This document shows positions 47,377 through 57,029 of a stretch of 64,000 bases of DNA, piece after piece. Every line of letters starts with the position of its first letter. The first letter of the stretch is position 1. Below the pieces are notes generated by a model. It had not been told where the DNA came from, did not search any database, and saw only the letters and a program-made list of their open reading frames with translations. The DNA comes from Paenibacillus glycanilyticus NBRC 16618 (GTDB lineage Bacteria > Bacillota > Bacilli > Paenibacillales > Paenibacillaceae), in assembly GCF_004000805.1 (NCBI RefSeq), contig NZ_BILY01000001.1, forward strand, positions 286,906 through 350,905. The letters run 5' to 3'. Both the position numbers and the translations under genes were made by a program.

Positions 47377-50300
47377 TTACTGGTTATACACACGATACAG
47401 GAGCATCGCCGCTTCGGCTCTTGTGGTTGTGCCAAGCGGGCGGAGGAGGCTGCCGGAGCCCTGCACCAACCCGCTTCCGATCAACGTTTGCACGCTGTTC
47501 TTGGCATAATCGGCAACTTGCGCCGCATCGTTGAATGCTGCCAGATCGGCAGACGTGCCGCTGCCCGGATTGTTACCTGCCAGGCGCATCGCTCGTTCCA
47601 CCATAACCATCATGTCCTGCCTTGAAATATCTTCCGCCGGATTCAAGCGGCCGTTGCCTACGCCGTTGCTGAGCCCCAGTGTCAGAGCTATTCCGGCAGC
47701 TTCATAATAATAGTCCGTTTGATGAACGTCGGCAAAGTTCGTCTCAACATCGGCTGTAAGTCCCAGCGCCTTTATCAAAAGCTGGAGGAAATCCGCTCTC
47801 GAGATGTTGGCGTTCGGATTAAAGGTTGTATCCGAAGTTCCGTTTACAATACCCTGAGACGTCAACACTTCCACCGCTTCTTTCGCCCATGCCGCTTGGT
47901 CCAGATCCTTGAACGTCTTCACTTCGTACCCTACCGCATACAAACTGAAATGGGTTGTTGTAAAGGTCAGCTCACCACTCGCCGCGTCATACCTCGCCGG
48001 CATCTTGATAATCTGTCCAGCGCCGTCGATATACCAGATGGCAATGTGCTCCGGATGGTTCAATTCCTGCGCGGTTGGCGTATACGGAATGCTGACGGTT
48101 ACCGGCGCGTTGTTGTTTTTCCAAGCAACCGCTTTTCCGTCCAGCAGCGCTTGCAATACAATGATCGGTTTATCTCCGATCTTCCGTTTTGCATCGGCAT
48201 TTAACAGCGAGGAATCCGCCCATCCGATTGAGATTCCAACAACAGTTGCTTGTTTCAAGTCAATTGCTTTGAACATGTTATCCGGCACGGTAACCGTGCC
48301 GAATGGGGTTATTAGGTTTACGGCCTTGTCTGATTTACCGTTGCCCGCATTCCCGTTTAGGAAACCGGATGCGGGAATGTCCAACCTGTAGGCAGTAGCG
48401 CCAGCCAGCTCGCTCATTGTCACACTGACGATTTTATGTCCTTGCTGATTGGCATCTGTTTGCCCGAAAGCTTGTATGAGCGTCGCCGCGTCCACATTCG
48501 CTTGAGCCGTGCCGTCAGCCAATACCGGCGTCAGAACGATATTCCCCTTGTCCGGTGACGGAGTTGCGGATGTAGGCGGCGTTGATGGAGTGACGGCAGG
48601 AACGGTATAGCGATACTCTTCGGCATTTGGACTCTCCGAGACGCCGTTCACTGCACTCACCGTGAAATAATACGTCGTGCCTGCATCAAGACCTGGAATT
48701 TCGCTGCCTGAGTAGCGGTTCTCCGGTACGCTAAGCTGTTTCGTATATGCATGCGATTGTGTACCGTATTTAATGGTATAGCCTTGCGCGCCTTCGACTT
48801 GGCCAAATACCGCCGTCGTCTTCGCTTCCTTTGTCTCCATGCTTGTCATCACGGGCTGGCTTAAGCCGTTTAACTGTTCGACCCGGAAGTCGTCGAAGTA
48901 AACCGGCGTCAGAACGGAGAACAGACCAACCGTTCCTTTCGTCAACGACGTATCCGTAACGTCATAAGCCAATACGTCGTCTATATACAGCTTCAGGCGA
49001 CTGCCGTCGAAGACGGCTTTCATCTTGTGCACCTGCAATTGCTTATTCAGCGTGAAGTCGAAAGCGAGATCCGGGAGGAAAGCATTATTGACCTTTCTTC
49101 TGAGCATGACCTTTTCGGTATTCGCCGTTTTGTCGTACTTGTAATCCGCCACATAGTAATTGGCAGCCGTATTGACTCTGCCGAGCAAGCCTACTTCCTT
49201 GGTTGTGTCATCCGGCAATAGCGTAAAGGTCGCGGAGACGGTATAGTCGCTCCAGTCTGACCCCTGCGGCAGCCATAGACGCTCGGGATTGCCGTTTGCC
49301 GTTTTGATTTTACCGTTCTCCATGACCGGCGAACCGGTGGAAAGAACCCAATCGCTGGCATACTCGCCGTCGTTGAAATCATCCGAGAACAGCGTCGCTG
49401 CGTTCGCCATGGCCATCCACTCGTTAGAGAGGCTGCTTGCGCCGTTGGCGTTGCGTCCCTCGATTGCGAAGTAATAAGGCGCTTGGGAGACGGGAACGTT
49501 CACGGCATAACCGGAAGTCGAAATGTTGTCGATCACTTTCGTATAGCTGCCTGGGCTTAGGCCGTATTTCAGCGTATAAGACGTATTCTTCGGATCGGTC
49601 GTAAAATTGACGATCAATCGGTTGCCATCCGAAATGATATTCGTAATGGTTGGCGTTACGGCATCAGGCACCTTAGGCGCTAAAGAAAACTCGCGAGAAT
49701 TCGCGCTTTCCCCGCTTGGGTCAATCGCCGAAACGACGAAATAATACGTTGTATCGTTATTTAGCCCCGTAATGACGGGGTTCGTTCCTGTCGTCAAGAG
49801 CGTCCTCGTATATTGGCCCGATTGCGTTCCGTATTTGACTTTGTATGCAGTCGCTCCCGGTACTTCCGAGTAGGTTAAGGACAACTTGGCATTGCCTACA
49901 GCGATGGACTGGAAATCCGGTGCATGCACGCTGGCATTCTGAATGAGCACGCCGTCAAATTTGGCGCTGGCTTCATTCGTATAGAGACCAACGGCGCCGG
50001 AGGCGAATGAAGCGTCTGTCGTCGCCAGCTGCGGTATACCATCTACATACAGCTCCAGGCTGTTCCCGTTCATAACCGCGCGCAGTCGATGAGCCGTTTC
50101 AGCATTTAAAGTCATCGGTTTCTCTGCGAGCATTGTGAATTGACCTTCTGCCTTCTTCTTAATCGCAAGCTTGCCATTGCTATAAGAGAAGAGATAGAAA
50201 TCATTCTCGTCCTGGACTCTGCCGAGCAGTCCCGTTTCTCCTCCGCTCATATCTCTGATCCAAGCGAAGTAGCTGACATTGTCATAGGTTTTCTTCGTAT

Positions 50301-53300
50301 AAATGGCTGTGCTTCCCGCCGCATCGCTTTGCTTCAGGAGCTTCTCGTTCTCGTCCACGGGCTTGGCGCCCGTCATATGCGAGAGGGGATCCTTCGTGTT
50401 ATAAGGAACGATGCTGTCATTTACCGCCTGCCAGCTGCCCTCCTTCATGATCCAGTTATCGGCCAGATTGCGCGTCGCTCCGTCATAGTTGAACGTGTCG
50501 TTAAATAGGGCCGGCTTCAAGTAACCCATCGACATCATGCTGTTAATATAGAAGTTTTCCGGCAAGTAGCTGGTTACGATTTCGTAAGAGGATTGGGTAA
50601 AATACCCGTTTACAACCTTCGCGTAGTAGTCGGATACTCCTACGCTTTGCAGCTTGACGATATCGGCTGCTGCCGCTTCGTTACCCGGTGCATGCATGAA
50701 TCCAAAGTAGTTCATCAGTCTCGTATTCTGCAAGCTTGGGTCGATGCCGAGCACCACATAGCTTGCGCTTTGCCGGGAACCTTTTGAGTCAACCGCGTCA
50801 AATTCATGCCCCATGCCTAGCTGTCCCATATAATCGCCTTCCTGCGCCAAGTGCGTCCATGACTTGCGCTGCGAAGCCTCATGGAGCTTAAACGGATTTT
50901 GCAAATATTGCTCCAAGGTTACTCCCTTGAAGGACCAATTGCTTGGCTTGATCGTACGCTGTACTTTATCCGCCTTTTCCGCCAATCGTTCCGCTTCCGT
51001 CGCTGCCGTAGAGAAATTCGTCGTTTTCTCGAACGATTCTTTGATTTTGGTTAAGCCTTGAGCCTTCAGCTCCGCGATAAATGCGGCATGATCGTAATTT
51101 TGCAGAAGATCCTTCACGTTCTCCAAGCCCAGAACAAAAGACGAAGTGAAGAAAATGGTCAGATTCGGCTCCCAATAGTTTACGCCTGTTCCGTTCCAAT
51201 TGTTGGGATCCCCGTTCATCGCGAGGCGATCGCCCGGACGCGGATTCCCTGACTCATTGTAGTCATTCAGCGTATACGCCGTGCTGATTAAACCGGCTTT
51301 GAACAACGTCAGCAGCTTGGATTTCTCGGTATCCGTAAACAAGCTCATAACCCCTTGGTCATTCCACAAGAGCGCGATGCTGTACAGCATCGGAGATTGC
51401 GATCTCGAATCCAGGCCTCCCTGAAGGTTAGGCATGTTGGTCGGCGTATTGAGCATCTTCTTCACGGTCGATACATAACGATCGATATAAACGGGATTCC
51501 TGTCACCCGATGCGATTTCCTCGGCAATAAAGCTGAGTCCCTTTGCCGCCTTCAGCTCGATCCCCGAGCCTTCCGCCGCATCTTTGTTGCCAAAGACGAT
51601 ATTCGCGGAATCAGACATGGCCTTCTTCAAATCGGCTTGTTGCGGCGGCAGATAAGGGTAAACCGTGTTGGCAGCCTCCACGGAAGCCGTGGTCAAATCA
51701 TCCGCCGTCACATTCAAGGCCGCGTCTTTCAATGTACCCGCCAGAATGCGAACCTTATTTTGACTGCCGCTTAACGGCTCGCTCAAAATCAGGGTAAGAG
51801 TGCTTCCGCTCAGAATCGCCTTGTCCGTTTCGCCTAATGCGCGGTAGCTCGCTCCGCCATCCGCGGAGAACTGAATAGCTTGCTTCAGTTGGGCATCGTT
51901 AGGCAGATTATTAAACGCATTCTCGCTGAAAACAACTGTAAGCTTTTTGTTGAAATTCGATGGATAAGCCGATTGTATTTGCGGCGAGCTGATATCCGAG
52001 GCGACGGCATCGGATAGGTAGCTTTGCGCCACGACATTCCCAGCTGCGTCTTTGAGCGCATTCGCCGCGACGAGGAGCTTGTTCGAATCCCCGCTTAAAG
52101 ACAACGCCCGCGTTACCTTGAGTTTACCGCCGGCTATCTCCACGGTGTCCCCGCTGGCTAATGGCAGGAAGTTTGTGCCGTCCGCGGAAAATTTGACGGC
52201 ATTCTTTAAATCTTCTGCTGAAGCCATATTGCTAAGCAATGCTTCATCCGCCGACAGCGTCAATTGCTTGCCGGTTTGATCGGTTAGAAGAACGGGATTC
52301 AGCACAGGAGCCGTCACGTCATATGCGAGCGCATTCGTTGTTACCACCGAAGCGAGTACGTTTTGCCCGCTGTCCTGCAATGTGTTTGCGGCCACTTGCA
52401 CCTTGGCCCCAGGCGCGCTTAACCGGCCCACCAGGGTAATCGTCAGCTTCGTTCCGTTAATCGTTACTTGATCACCGCTTTCAAGCGCGGCGAAGTTCAT
52501 TCCGTCCCTGGCGATTGTAACGGCGGTTTTCAAAGCGGCGGGACTTGCCGCCCGATTGCCAAGGCTCTCGCTGAATTGCAGATTAATGGTTCGGTTCTCA
52601 TTGCCGACAACGCTATCCACATAGGAAGGCGGTTCATTATCGTAATTGACGACCAATTGCGGGGCATTCGCTCCGCTTTCTTTGCCGCTTACCGTCCGAT
52701 TAACCGAAGGCGTGCCCAATAGGACGAAGGAAGCGATGCCATCGGCCAGCTTCTGCTGCTCTACGTAGGAAGTAACATCCCATTCATACCATCCGTTTCC
52801 TCCCCCTACGCTGGACGCGGAAATCGCGGAACCGTAAAGGGGTTGATTCGCGTAGGTAAGCTCGGATTCCGACCATGCGTCATCAACCGCATATATAGTC
52901 AACGGTTCGGCCGCAGCGCCCGCATCCGTAAAATTCAATCGCAATTTTGCCGAATTATTGATGCCAAGAGAAGCCACGTTAAATTTGAAGAAAATGCGGC
53001 GATTGAAGGTGGAACCGCCCTCTTTAAGCAGCATCGCGGATTCGGTCCCGTAGTTGCTGGACAAGTTGGCGGCACCGCTGTCGACTCTCGCGTCTTCCAT
53101 GGCGGTTATCGTTCTGCCTTGCTCAAGGCCGTTCAAATTCGCCGTGACCGTATCAACCGTCGTCGGTGCCGCATTGCCCGTAGCTTGCAGGGCACCGGAA
53201 ACAACCTTCAGCTTATTCCGAATGCCTATAAGCGCTTGATTAAAGGTGATCGTCAGGACATTGCCGTTGATAGCTGCCTGATCCTCAGATTGAAGGGAAG

Positions 53301-54375
53301 CATACGTTGCCCCTTCGTCTTGCGATAACGTTATGCTCGCTTTCAGTTGATCCGCCGTGCCCGCCATGCGGATGGGCTTGTCATAAGCAAGTGCCACGCT
53401 TTTGCCGTTATTACCAACCGTTGCAGACAGAAATGCCGGCGCGCTGGCATCCTGCATGCCGATAAGCGCCTCCGTCGTGACGGGCGCGGACAAGATGTTG
53501 CCGGCGGCATCCTTTACCGACGAACCCGCCACTCGGATTTTATTCATGGATCCGCTTAACGCTTGCTGCAGGCTTACTCGAATGCCGTTACCGCTGATCG
53601 CGGCCGTGTCGTCCGCGCCAAGCGGATTAAAGTTCGCGCCGTCCGTCGCCAGATAGATCCGATCTTTCAGGATAACGCCGTCATTCACCGCAAGCGCTTC
53701 TTTATACGTTAATTGAATGTCTTTGAAGTCTGCTCCGACCGCGCTAGATTGATAGACCGGCGGCGTATCGTCCGATGCATATTCCAGCTTCGGTCTTTGC
53801 GTATCGTACGGTCTTTCCGTATCGTATATTTGAACTTGGGTGTTTGTCGAATTGGCAATCATAATGGAAGCTATGCCAAGCGATTTCTGCGCCTTGAAGT
53901 ATTCGGTCAGGTCGACGGAATAATAACCCTCCGTTGTTCCCACGTTGATTGTACCTATTTTCGCTCCGTAAGAAGGCTTATTATTCCAGTTGATCGTCGT
54001 TTGATCCCAAGCGTTATCATCAACCGCATACACGTTTAAGGAAACGGCAGCCGCCGATGCTTTTGCATACACTTTCACTTCCGCTTTCGTTAGCGCGTTT
54101 GCGGACGGGAGCGCGCTTAAATTGAATCGCATAAACACTCGTCTTGTTACGGATAGGTTGGAATCTTCCTTGAGGCTCAATAAATTGAAGTTAGGATCAT
54201 TATAATTGGCGGAAGGATTCCCCCCGTCCACATAAGCATCCGCTTCGGAGAAAATCGCATTGGTCGCCGCATTTGCGGGTTGCGGCTGAATAAGGATCGA
54301 ACCGTTCAGCGCGGTAAACGCCAGGCTGGCAACAAGAATCTGACTGACAAACCTTTTTAATCGTAAGGATTTCAT
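47377..54375 (-). CDS. Giant SLH-anchored multidomain protein with helical putative catalytic domain
   Basis: 2332 residues. Order: signal peptide (1-36); CBM96/DNRLRE-like domain (38-200); two repeats of about 105 residues (203-415); a second CBM96-like domain (420-578); three more repeats (580-900); an alpha-helical domain (905-1290) with PRPGDRLAMNGDPNNWNGTG and GVNYWEPNLTIFF, possibly an alpha-toroid as in polysaccharide lyases; a concanavalin-like domain (1293-1485); two FN3 domains (1488-1655); another concanavalin-like domain (1660-1835); FN3 (1840-1926); the shared pre-SLH module (1945-2150); three SLH repeats (2154-2332; ISRADF, ISRQDM, TTRAEA). The helical domain is the candidate enzyme but its family is not recognised. 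A cre-like box lies 38 bases upstream. Confidence 0.8.
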   Translation of the reverse strand: MKSLRLKRFVSQILVASLAFTALNGSILIQPQPANAATNAIFSEADAYVDGGNPSANYNDPNFNLLSLKEDSNLSVTRRVFMRFNLSALPSANALTKAEVKVYAKASAAAVSLNVYAVDDNAWDQTTINWNNKPSYGAKIGTINVGTTEGYYSVDLTEYFKAQKSLGIASIMIANSTNTQVQIYDTERPYDTQRPKLEYASDDTPPVYQSSAVGADFKDIQLTYKEALAVNDGVILKDRIYLATDGANFNPLGADDTAAISGNGIRVSLQQALSGSMNKIRVAGSSVKDAAGNILSAPVTTEALIGMQDASAPAFLSATVGNNGKSVALAYDKPIRMAGTADQLKASITLSQDEGATYASLQSEDQAAINGNVLTITFNQALIGIRNKLKVVSGALQATGNAAPTTVDTVTANLNGLEQGRTITAMEDARVDSGAANLSSNYGTESAMLLKEGGSTFNRRIFFKFNVASLGINNSAKLRLNFTDAGAAAEPLTIYAVDDAWSESELTYANQPLYGSAISASSVGGGNGWYEWDVTSYVEQQKLADGIASFVLLGTPSVNRTVSGKESGANAPQLVVNYDNEPPSYVDSVVGNENRTINLQFSESLGNRAASPAALKTAVTIARDGMNFAALESGDQVTINGTKLTITLVGRLSAPGAKVQVAANTLQDSGQNVLASVVTTNALAYDVTAPVLNPVLLTDQTGKQLTLSADEALLSNMASAEDLKNAVKFSADGTNFLPLASGDTVEIAGGKLKVTRALSLSGDSNKLLVAANALKDAAGNVVAQSYLSDAVASDISSPQIQSAYPSNFNKKLTVVFSENAFNNLPNDAQLKQAIQFSADGGASYRALGETDKAILSGSTLTLILSEPLSGSQNKVRILAGTLKDAALNVTADDLTTASVEAANTVYPYLPPQQADLKKAMSDSANIVFGNKDAAEGSGIELKAAKGLSFIAEEIASGDRNPVYIDRYVSTVKKMLNTPTNMPNLQGGLDSRSQSPMLYSIALLWNDQGVMSLFTDTEKSKLLTLFKAGLISTAYTLNDYNESGNPRPGDRLAMNGDPNNWNGTGVNYWEPNLTIFFTSSFVLGLENVKDLLQNYDHAAFIAELKAQGLTKIKESFEKTTNFSTAATEAERLAEKADKVQRTIKPSNWSFKGVTLEQYLQNPFKLHEASQRKSWTHLAQEGDYMGQLGMGHEFDAVDSKGSRQSASYVVLGIDPSLQNTRLMNYFGFMHAPGNEAAAADIVKLQSVGVSDYYAKVVNGYFTQSSYEIVTSYLPENFYINSMMSMGYLKPALFNDTFNYDGATRNLADNWIMKEGSWQAVNDSIVPYNTKDPLSHMTGAKPVDENEKLLKQSDAAGSTAIYTKKTYDNVSYFAWIRDMSGGETGLLGRVQDENDFYLFSYSNGKLAIKKKAEGQFTMLAEKPMTLNAETAHRLRAVMNGNSLELYVDGIPQLATTDASFASGAVGLYTNEASAKFDGVLIQNASVHAPDFQSIAVGNAKLSLTYSEVPGATAYKVKYGTQSGQYTRTLLTTGTNPVITGLNNDTTYYFVVSAIDPSGESANSREFSLAPKVPDAVTPTITNIISDGNRLIVNFTTDPKNTSYTLKYGLSPGSYTKVIDNISTSGYAVNVPVSQAPYYFAIEGRNANGASSLSNEWMAMANAATLFSDDFNDGEYASDWVLSTGSPVMENGKIKTANGNPERLWLPQGSDWSDYTVSATFTLLPDDTTKEVGLLGRVNTAANYYVADYKYDKTANTEKVMLRRKVNNAFLPDLAFDFTLNKQLQVHKMKAVFDGSRLKLYIDDVLAYDVTDTSLTKGTVGLFSVLTPVYFDDFRVEQLNGLSQPVMTSMETKEAKTTAVFGQVEGAQGYTIKYGTQSHAYTKQLSVPENRYSGSEIPGLDAGTTYYFTVSAVNGVSESPNAEEYRYTVPAVTPSTPPTSATPSPDKGNIVLTPVLADGTAQANVDAATLIQAFGQTDANQQGHKIVSVTMSELAGATAYRLDIPASGFLNGNAGNGKSDKAVNLITPFGTVTVPDNMFKAIDLKQATVVGISIGWADSSLLNADAKRKIGDKPIIVLQALLDGKAVAWKNNNAPVTVSIPYTPTAQELNHPEHIAIWYIDGAGQIIKMPARYDAASGELTFTTTHFSLYAVGYEVKTFKDLDQAAWAKEAVEVLTSQGIVNGTSDTTFNPNANISRADFLQLLIKALGLTADVETNFADVHQTDYYYEAAGIALTLGLSNGVGNGRLNPAEDISRQDMMVMVERAMRLAGNNPGSGTSADLAAFNDAAQVADYAKNSVQTLIGSGLVQGSGSLLRPLGTTTRAEAAMLLYRVYNQ

Positions 54376-54412
54376 AAATTCATCCCTTCAATATGTAATT
54401 GTCCACCATTGT

Positions 54413-54426
54413 TGATTACGCTTACA
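54413..54426 (-). promoter_or_regulatory. cre-like box before the giant SLH gene
   Basis: On the minus strand TGTAAGCGTAATCA matches 13 of 14 positions of the CcpA consensus, immediately upstream of the gene. Confidence 0.55.
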
Positions 54427-54439
54427 TTTTGAGATAAAC

Positions 54440-54470
54440 GAAAAGTGAAGACGATCCGTCTTCACTTTTC
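54440..54470 (-). terminator. Terminator of the second ABC transporter operon
   Basis: A perfect 14-bp stem, GAAAAGTGAAGACG and CGTCTTCACTTTTC, with a three-base loop, 15 bases after the binding-protein stop; the distal arm supplies the U-rich end. Confidence 0.85.
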
Positions 54471-54485
54471 AGCTGTTAGCTCCCC

Positions 54486-56063
54486 TTATTTCTTGCCGTT
54501 CGCGTTATACCATTCCGTTGCTTGCTTGATCAGATCGTCGCCACCGCGCGATCTCCAATTTTTCACGTACTCGTCGAAGTAATCTACAGGCTGGTCGCCC
54601 ATGACGATTTTTGCCGCCGTTTCGATAAACATGGTGCCGGGAACCGCGAACTCGCCGATCTCAGGCAGCGAAGATTTGAACGTCGGAGCGCCTAACAGAA
54701 TGTTTGGTTGCCCTTCTTGCTTGCCTACGGTGAAGAACTCTTCCAATTTAGCTACCGCTTCGTCCCCGACTTGAACCTTTTTCAGTTTTGGATTCCAACC
54801 GGCTAGATTAAACGTAATGCTTCTCCAGAGGGCCGTTTTGTCGTCGGTATCTTTTTGCTGGTTATAAGTAATTTTGCCTGCGCTGTCTTTGGTGTACGTG
54901 ACATCCGGAATACCGAAGGTAACAAATTCCTGTCCTTCTTCCGTAACGAGCCAATCGAAGAACTTGACGATGGCTTCCGGATCTTTCGCTTTTTTGGTAA
55001 CGGAAAACGTTTTATTATAAGCGGAAATGCCGAAACCAGCATGTTCCACGCCCGGTGCTTTAGGAGACAACATAGGCTCCACGACTGCGCCTTTGCCAGG
55101 CAGCGCTTTATTTAATTTATCCTGCCAGTCCCAGCCGAGATTTGGATCGTGGACCCATAAGCCGACTTGGTCGTTTTGAATTTTTTGTTCCCATGTATTC
55201 CGTTTATTCGTCATGAATTCGCTGTCGAGCAATTTCTCGTCGTATAGCTGCTTGAGGAAAGTAAGAGCTTGCTTCATCTGAGGACTTGTGTTCGATGGCA
55301 CCACTTCGCCGTTAATGACCGTTGCTCCGTACTCGTTGGCTCCGAACATGCCTAGAATCGTATCCATCCATGTAAAGTTTTCTCGGCCGGACAATGGAAT
55401 CTCATCCTTCTTGCCGTTGCCGTTCGGATCTTTGTCCCGGAATGCCCGCAGCAGGGTCAACAATTCATCCGGTGTCTTAGGCGTTTCCGTAATGCCTACC
55501 TTGTCCATCCAATCCTTGCGTACGAAGAACATGCGATTGACTTGCGAATCCCCGGCTGCGGATTCCGGAATAGCGTAAATTTGACCGTTACGGGTTACGC
55601 CGTCCCAAGCCGCTTGCGGAATGACCTTTTTCAGGTTAGGGCCATATTTGTCAATATAGTCATTCAAGGGAATCAATTGATTGTTGGCGTACAAGTCACC
55701 GTTCACGCCGTAATCGGAAATCACGTCCGGCAGCTCGCCGCTGGCGAATTTAACCTTTTTCAGGTTTTCCGCCTGTGCTGCAGGCAAGAACGTAATATCC
55801 AGAATCGTGTTCGTTTTCTCAGCCAAATATTTAATCGTAGGATCATCCATCGGATTGCCGCCTGGAACAGGTTGGCTATTGTCCGTCGTTAACAGGCTAA
55901 TCTTAACCGGCGCTTTTGGCGCCTCTGTTGCGTCCGTATTTGCTGCGGGGCTTGCCGAGGATTCCGTCTTCGCATTGTTTGTATTATTGTTGCCGCATGC
56001 TGCGAGAGCGCCAGCCATTGTTACCGCTAGAGCTACGTTGACCCATTTTTTCGAAGCGTTCAT
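54486..56063 (-). CDS. Lipoprotein sugar-binding protein of ABC transporter 2 (LplA type)
   Basis: A 525-residue lipoprotein with lipobox LAAC (C23) followed by an Asn/Thr/Ala-rich tether, then a large two-lobed solute-binding fold (MDKVGITETPKTPDELLTLL, DPNGNGKKDEIPLSGRENFT). The DxNxNGxxDE segment resembles a calcium-binding loop common in LplA-type proteins. Third gene of the permease-permease-lipoprotein operon, 74 bases after the second permease. It probably binds oligosaccharides made by the surface lyase-like proteins encoded directly downstream. Confidence 0.92.
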   Translation of the reverse strand: MNASKKWVNVALAVTMAGALAACGNNNTNNAKTESSASPAANTDATEAPKAPVKISLLTTDNSQPVPGGNPMDDPTIKYLAEKTNTILDITFLPAAQAENLKKVKFASGELPDVISDYGVNGDLYANNQLIPLNDYIDKYGPNLKKVIPQAAWDGVTRNGQIYAIPESAAGDSQVNRMFFVRKDWMDKVGITETPKTPDELLTLLRAFRDKDPNGNGKKDEIPLSGRENFTWMDTILGMFGANEYGATVINGEVVPSNTSPQMKQALTFLKQLYDEKLLDSEFMTNKRNTWEQKIQNDQVGLWVHDPNLGWDWQDKLNKALPGKGAVVEPMLSPKAPGVEHAGFGISAYNKTFSVTKKAKDPEAIVKFFDWLVTEEGQEFVTFGIPDVTYTKDSAGKITYNQQKDTDDKTALWRSITFNLAGWNPKLKKVQVGDEAVAKLEEFFTVGKQEGQPNILLGAPTFKSSLPEIGEFAVPGTMFIETAAKIVMGDQPVDYFDEYVKNWRSRGGDDLIKQATEWYNANGKK

Positions 56064-56137
56064 TTGAAAATTCCTCCCTTTTTAATGTGTGACCCTGTAT
56101 GTTTCTATATATGAAGACATAATGTCGACATAACGCG

Positions 56138-57019
56138 TTATTCTTTCACTGAGCCAAGCGTAGCTCCTTTAACGAAGTGCTTCTGCAGAAACGGATAGAT
56201 TACCACGATTGGCGCAGTCGCGAGCACAATCGTCGCCATCTCAAGAGCCTTAGGCAAAAGCTTGCCCCCGGTATCTCCCGCCACCGCTGCCGCTATGTCA
56301 TTCGAGCTGCCTGCGGCAATTAAGAAATAAATATACATTTGCAGCGTTTGAAGATACCGGTCGTTAATGTACAGAAGCGGCGCGAAATAGCTGTTCCAGT
56401 GGCCAACCGCGTAGAACAGCAGCAGCGTCACCATGATGGGCTTGGATAACGGAACAACAATCTGCCACACGATGCGATAGTCGCTCATTCCGTCCACCTT
56501 TGCCGCATCAAAGAGCTCCTCGGGCAAACTGCGGAAAAACGTAATGCACAAAATCATGTTAAACGCGCTGATCGCTCCCGGCACTATCAAAGCCCATATG
56601 GTATTAATCATGTGCAATTCCTTCACGACGAGATACGTCGGAATTAAGGGTGCCTGGAATACCAGCGTGAAAATAATGAAGAGCATAATGGCTTTGCGGC
56701 CTCTCAGATACAACTTGGACAGCGGATATGAACCAACCACGGTCAATAGCATGTTGATAGCCGTGGCAATAACGACCACCTTCACTGTCATCCAGCCGGC
56801 CTTCCAGAACGCATCATTGGCTGCGACATATTTGAATTGCTGCAAGGTTGGTTCTACCGGCCAGAAGGAAACTCTGGACTGGATGATGGCATTGTTGGAA
56901 GAGAACGCGCCCGCTACGACATGCAGGAGCGGCAGAACGGCAACCAGGCTCATAATTACCAGTAGCAGGATATTGAAAACGTCGAATGTTTTCTCGCCCA
57001 TGGATTGTTTGATTTTCAT
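56138..57019 (-). CDS. ABC sugar permease 2b (YtcP/LplC-like)
   Basis: A 293-residue permease with about six transmembrane segments (VFNILLLVIMSLVAVLPLLH near the start) and EAA loop FDAAKVDGMSDYRIVWQIVV. The ATG at 57019 follows AGGAGG by six bases; a longer frame to 57091 would overlap the upstream permease and lacks a ribosome-binding site. The gap to the partner permease is 10 bases. The C-terminus ends FVKGATLGSVKE, as in transporter 1b. Confidence 0.93.
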   Translation of the reverse strand: MKIKQSMGEKTFDVFNILLLVIMSLVAVLPLLHVVAGAFSSNNAIIQSRVSFWPVEPTLQQFKYVAANDAFWKAGWMTVKVVVIATAINMLLTVVGSYPLSKLYLRGRKAIMLFIIFTLVFQAPLIPTYLVVKELHMINTIWALIVPGAISAFNMILCITFFRSLPEELFDAAKVDGMSDYRIVWQIVVPLSKPIMVTLLLFYAVGHWNSYFAPLLYINDRYLQTLQMYIYFLIAAGSSNDIAAAVAGDTGGKLLPKALEMATIVLATAPIVVIYPFLQKHFVKGATLGSVKE

Positions 57020-57029
57020 ATGCTGCCTC

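Noticed and set aside
13977..54375. Calling the locus a xanthan-utilisation cluster
   Set aside because: Uronyl hydrolase-like, lyase-like and pyruvyl-related genes would fit, but no PL8 xanthan lyase or GH9 endoxanthanase is visible.
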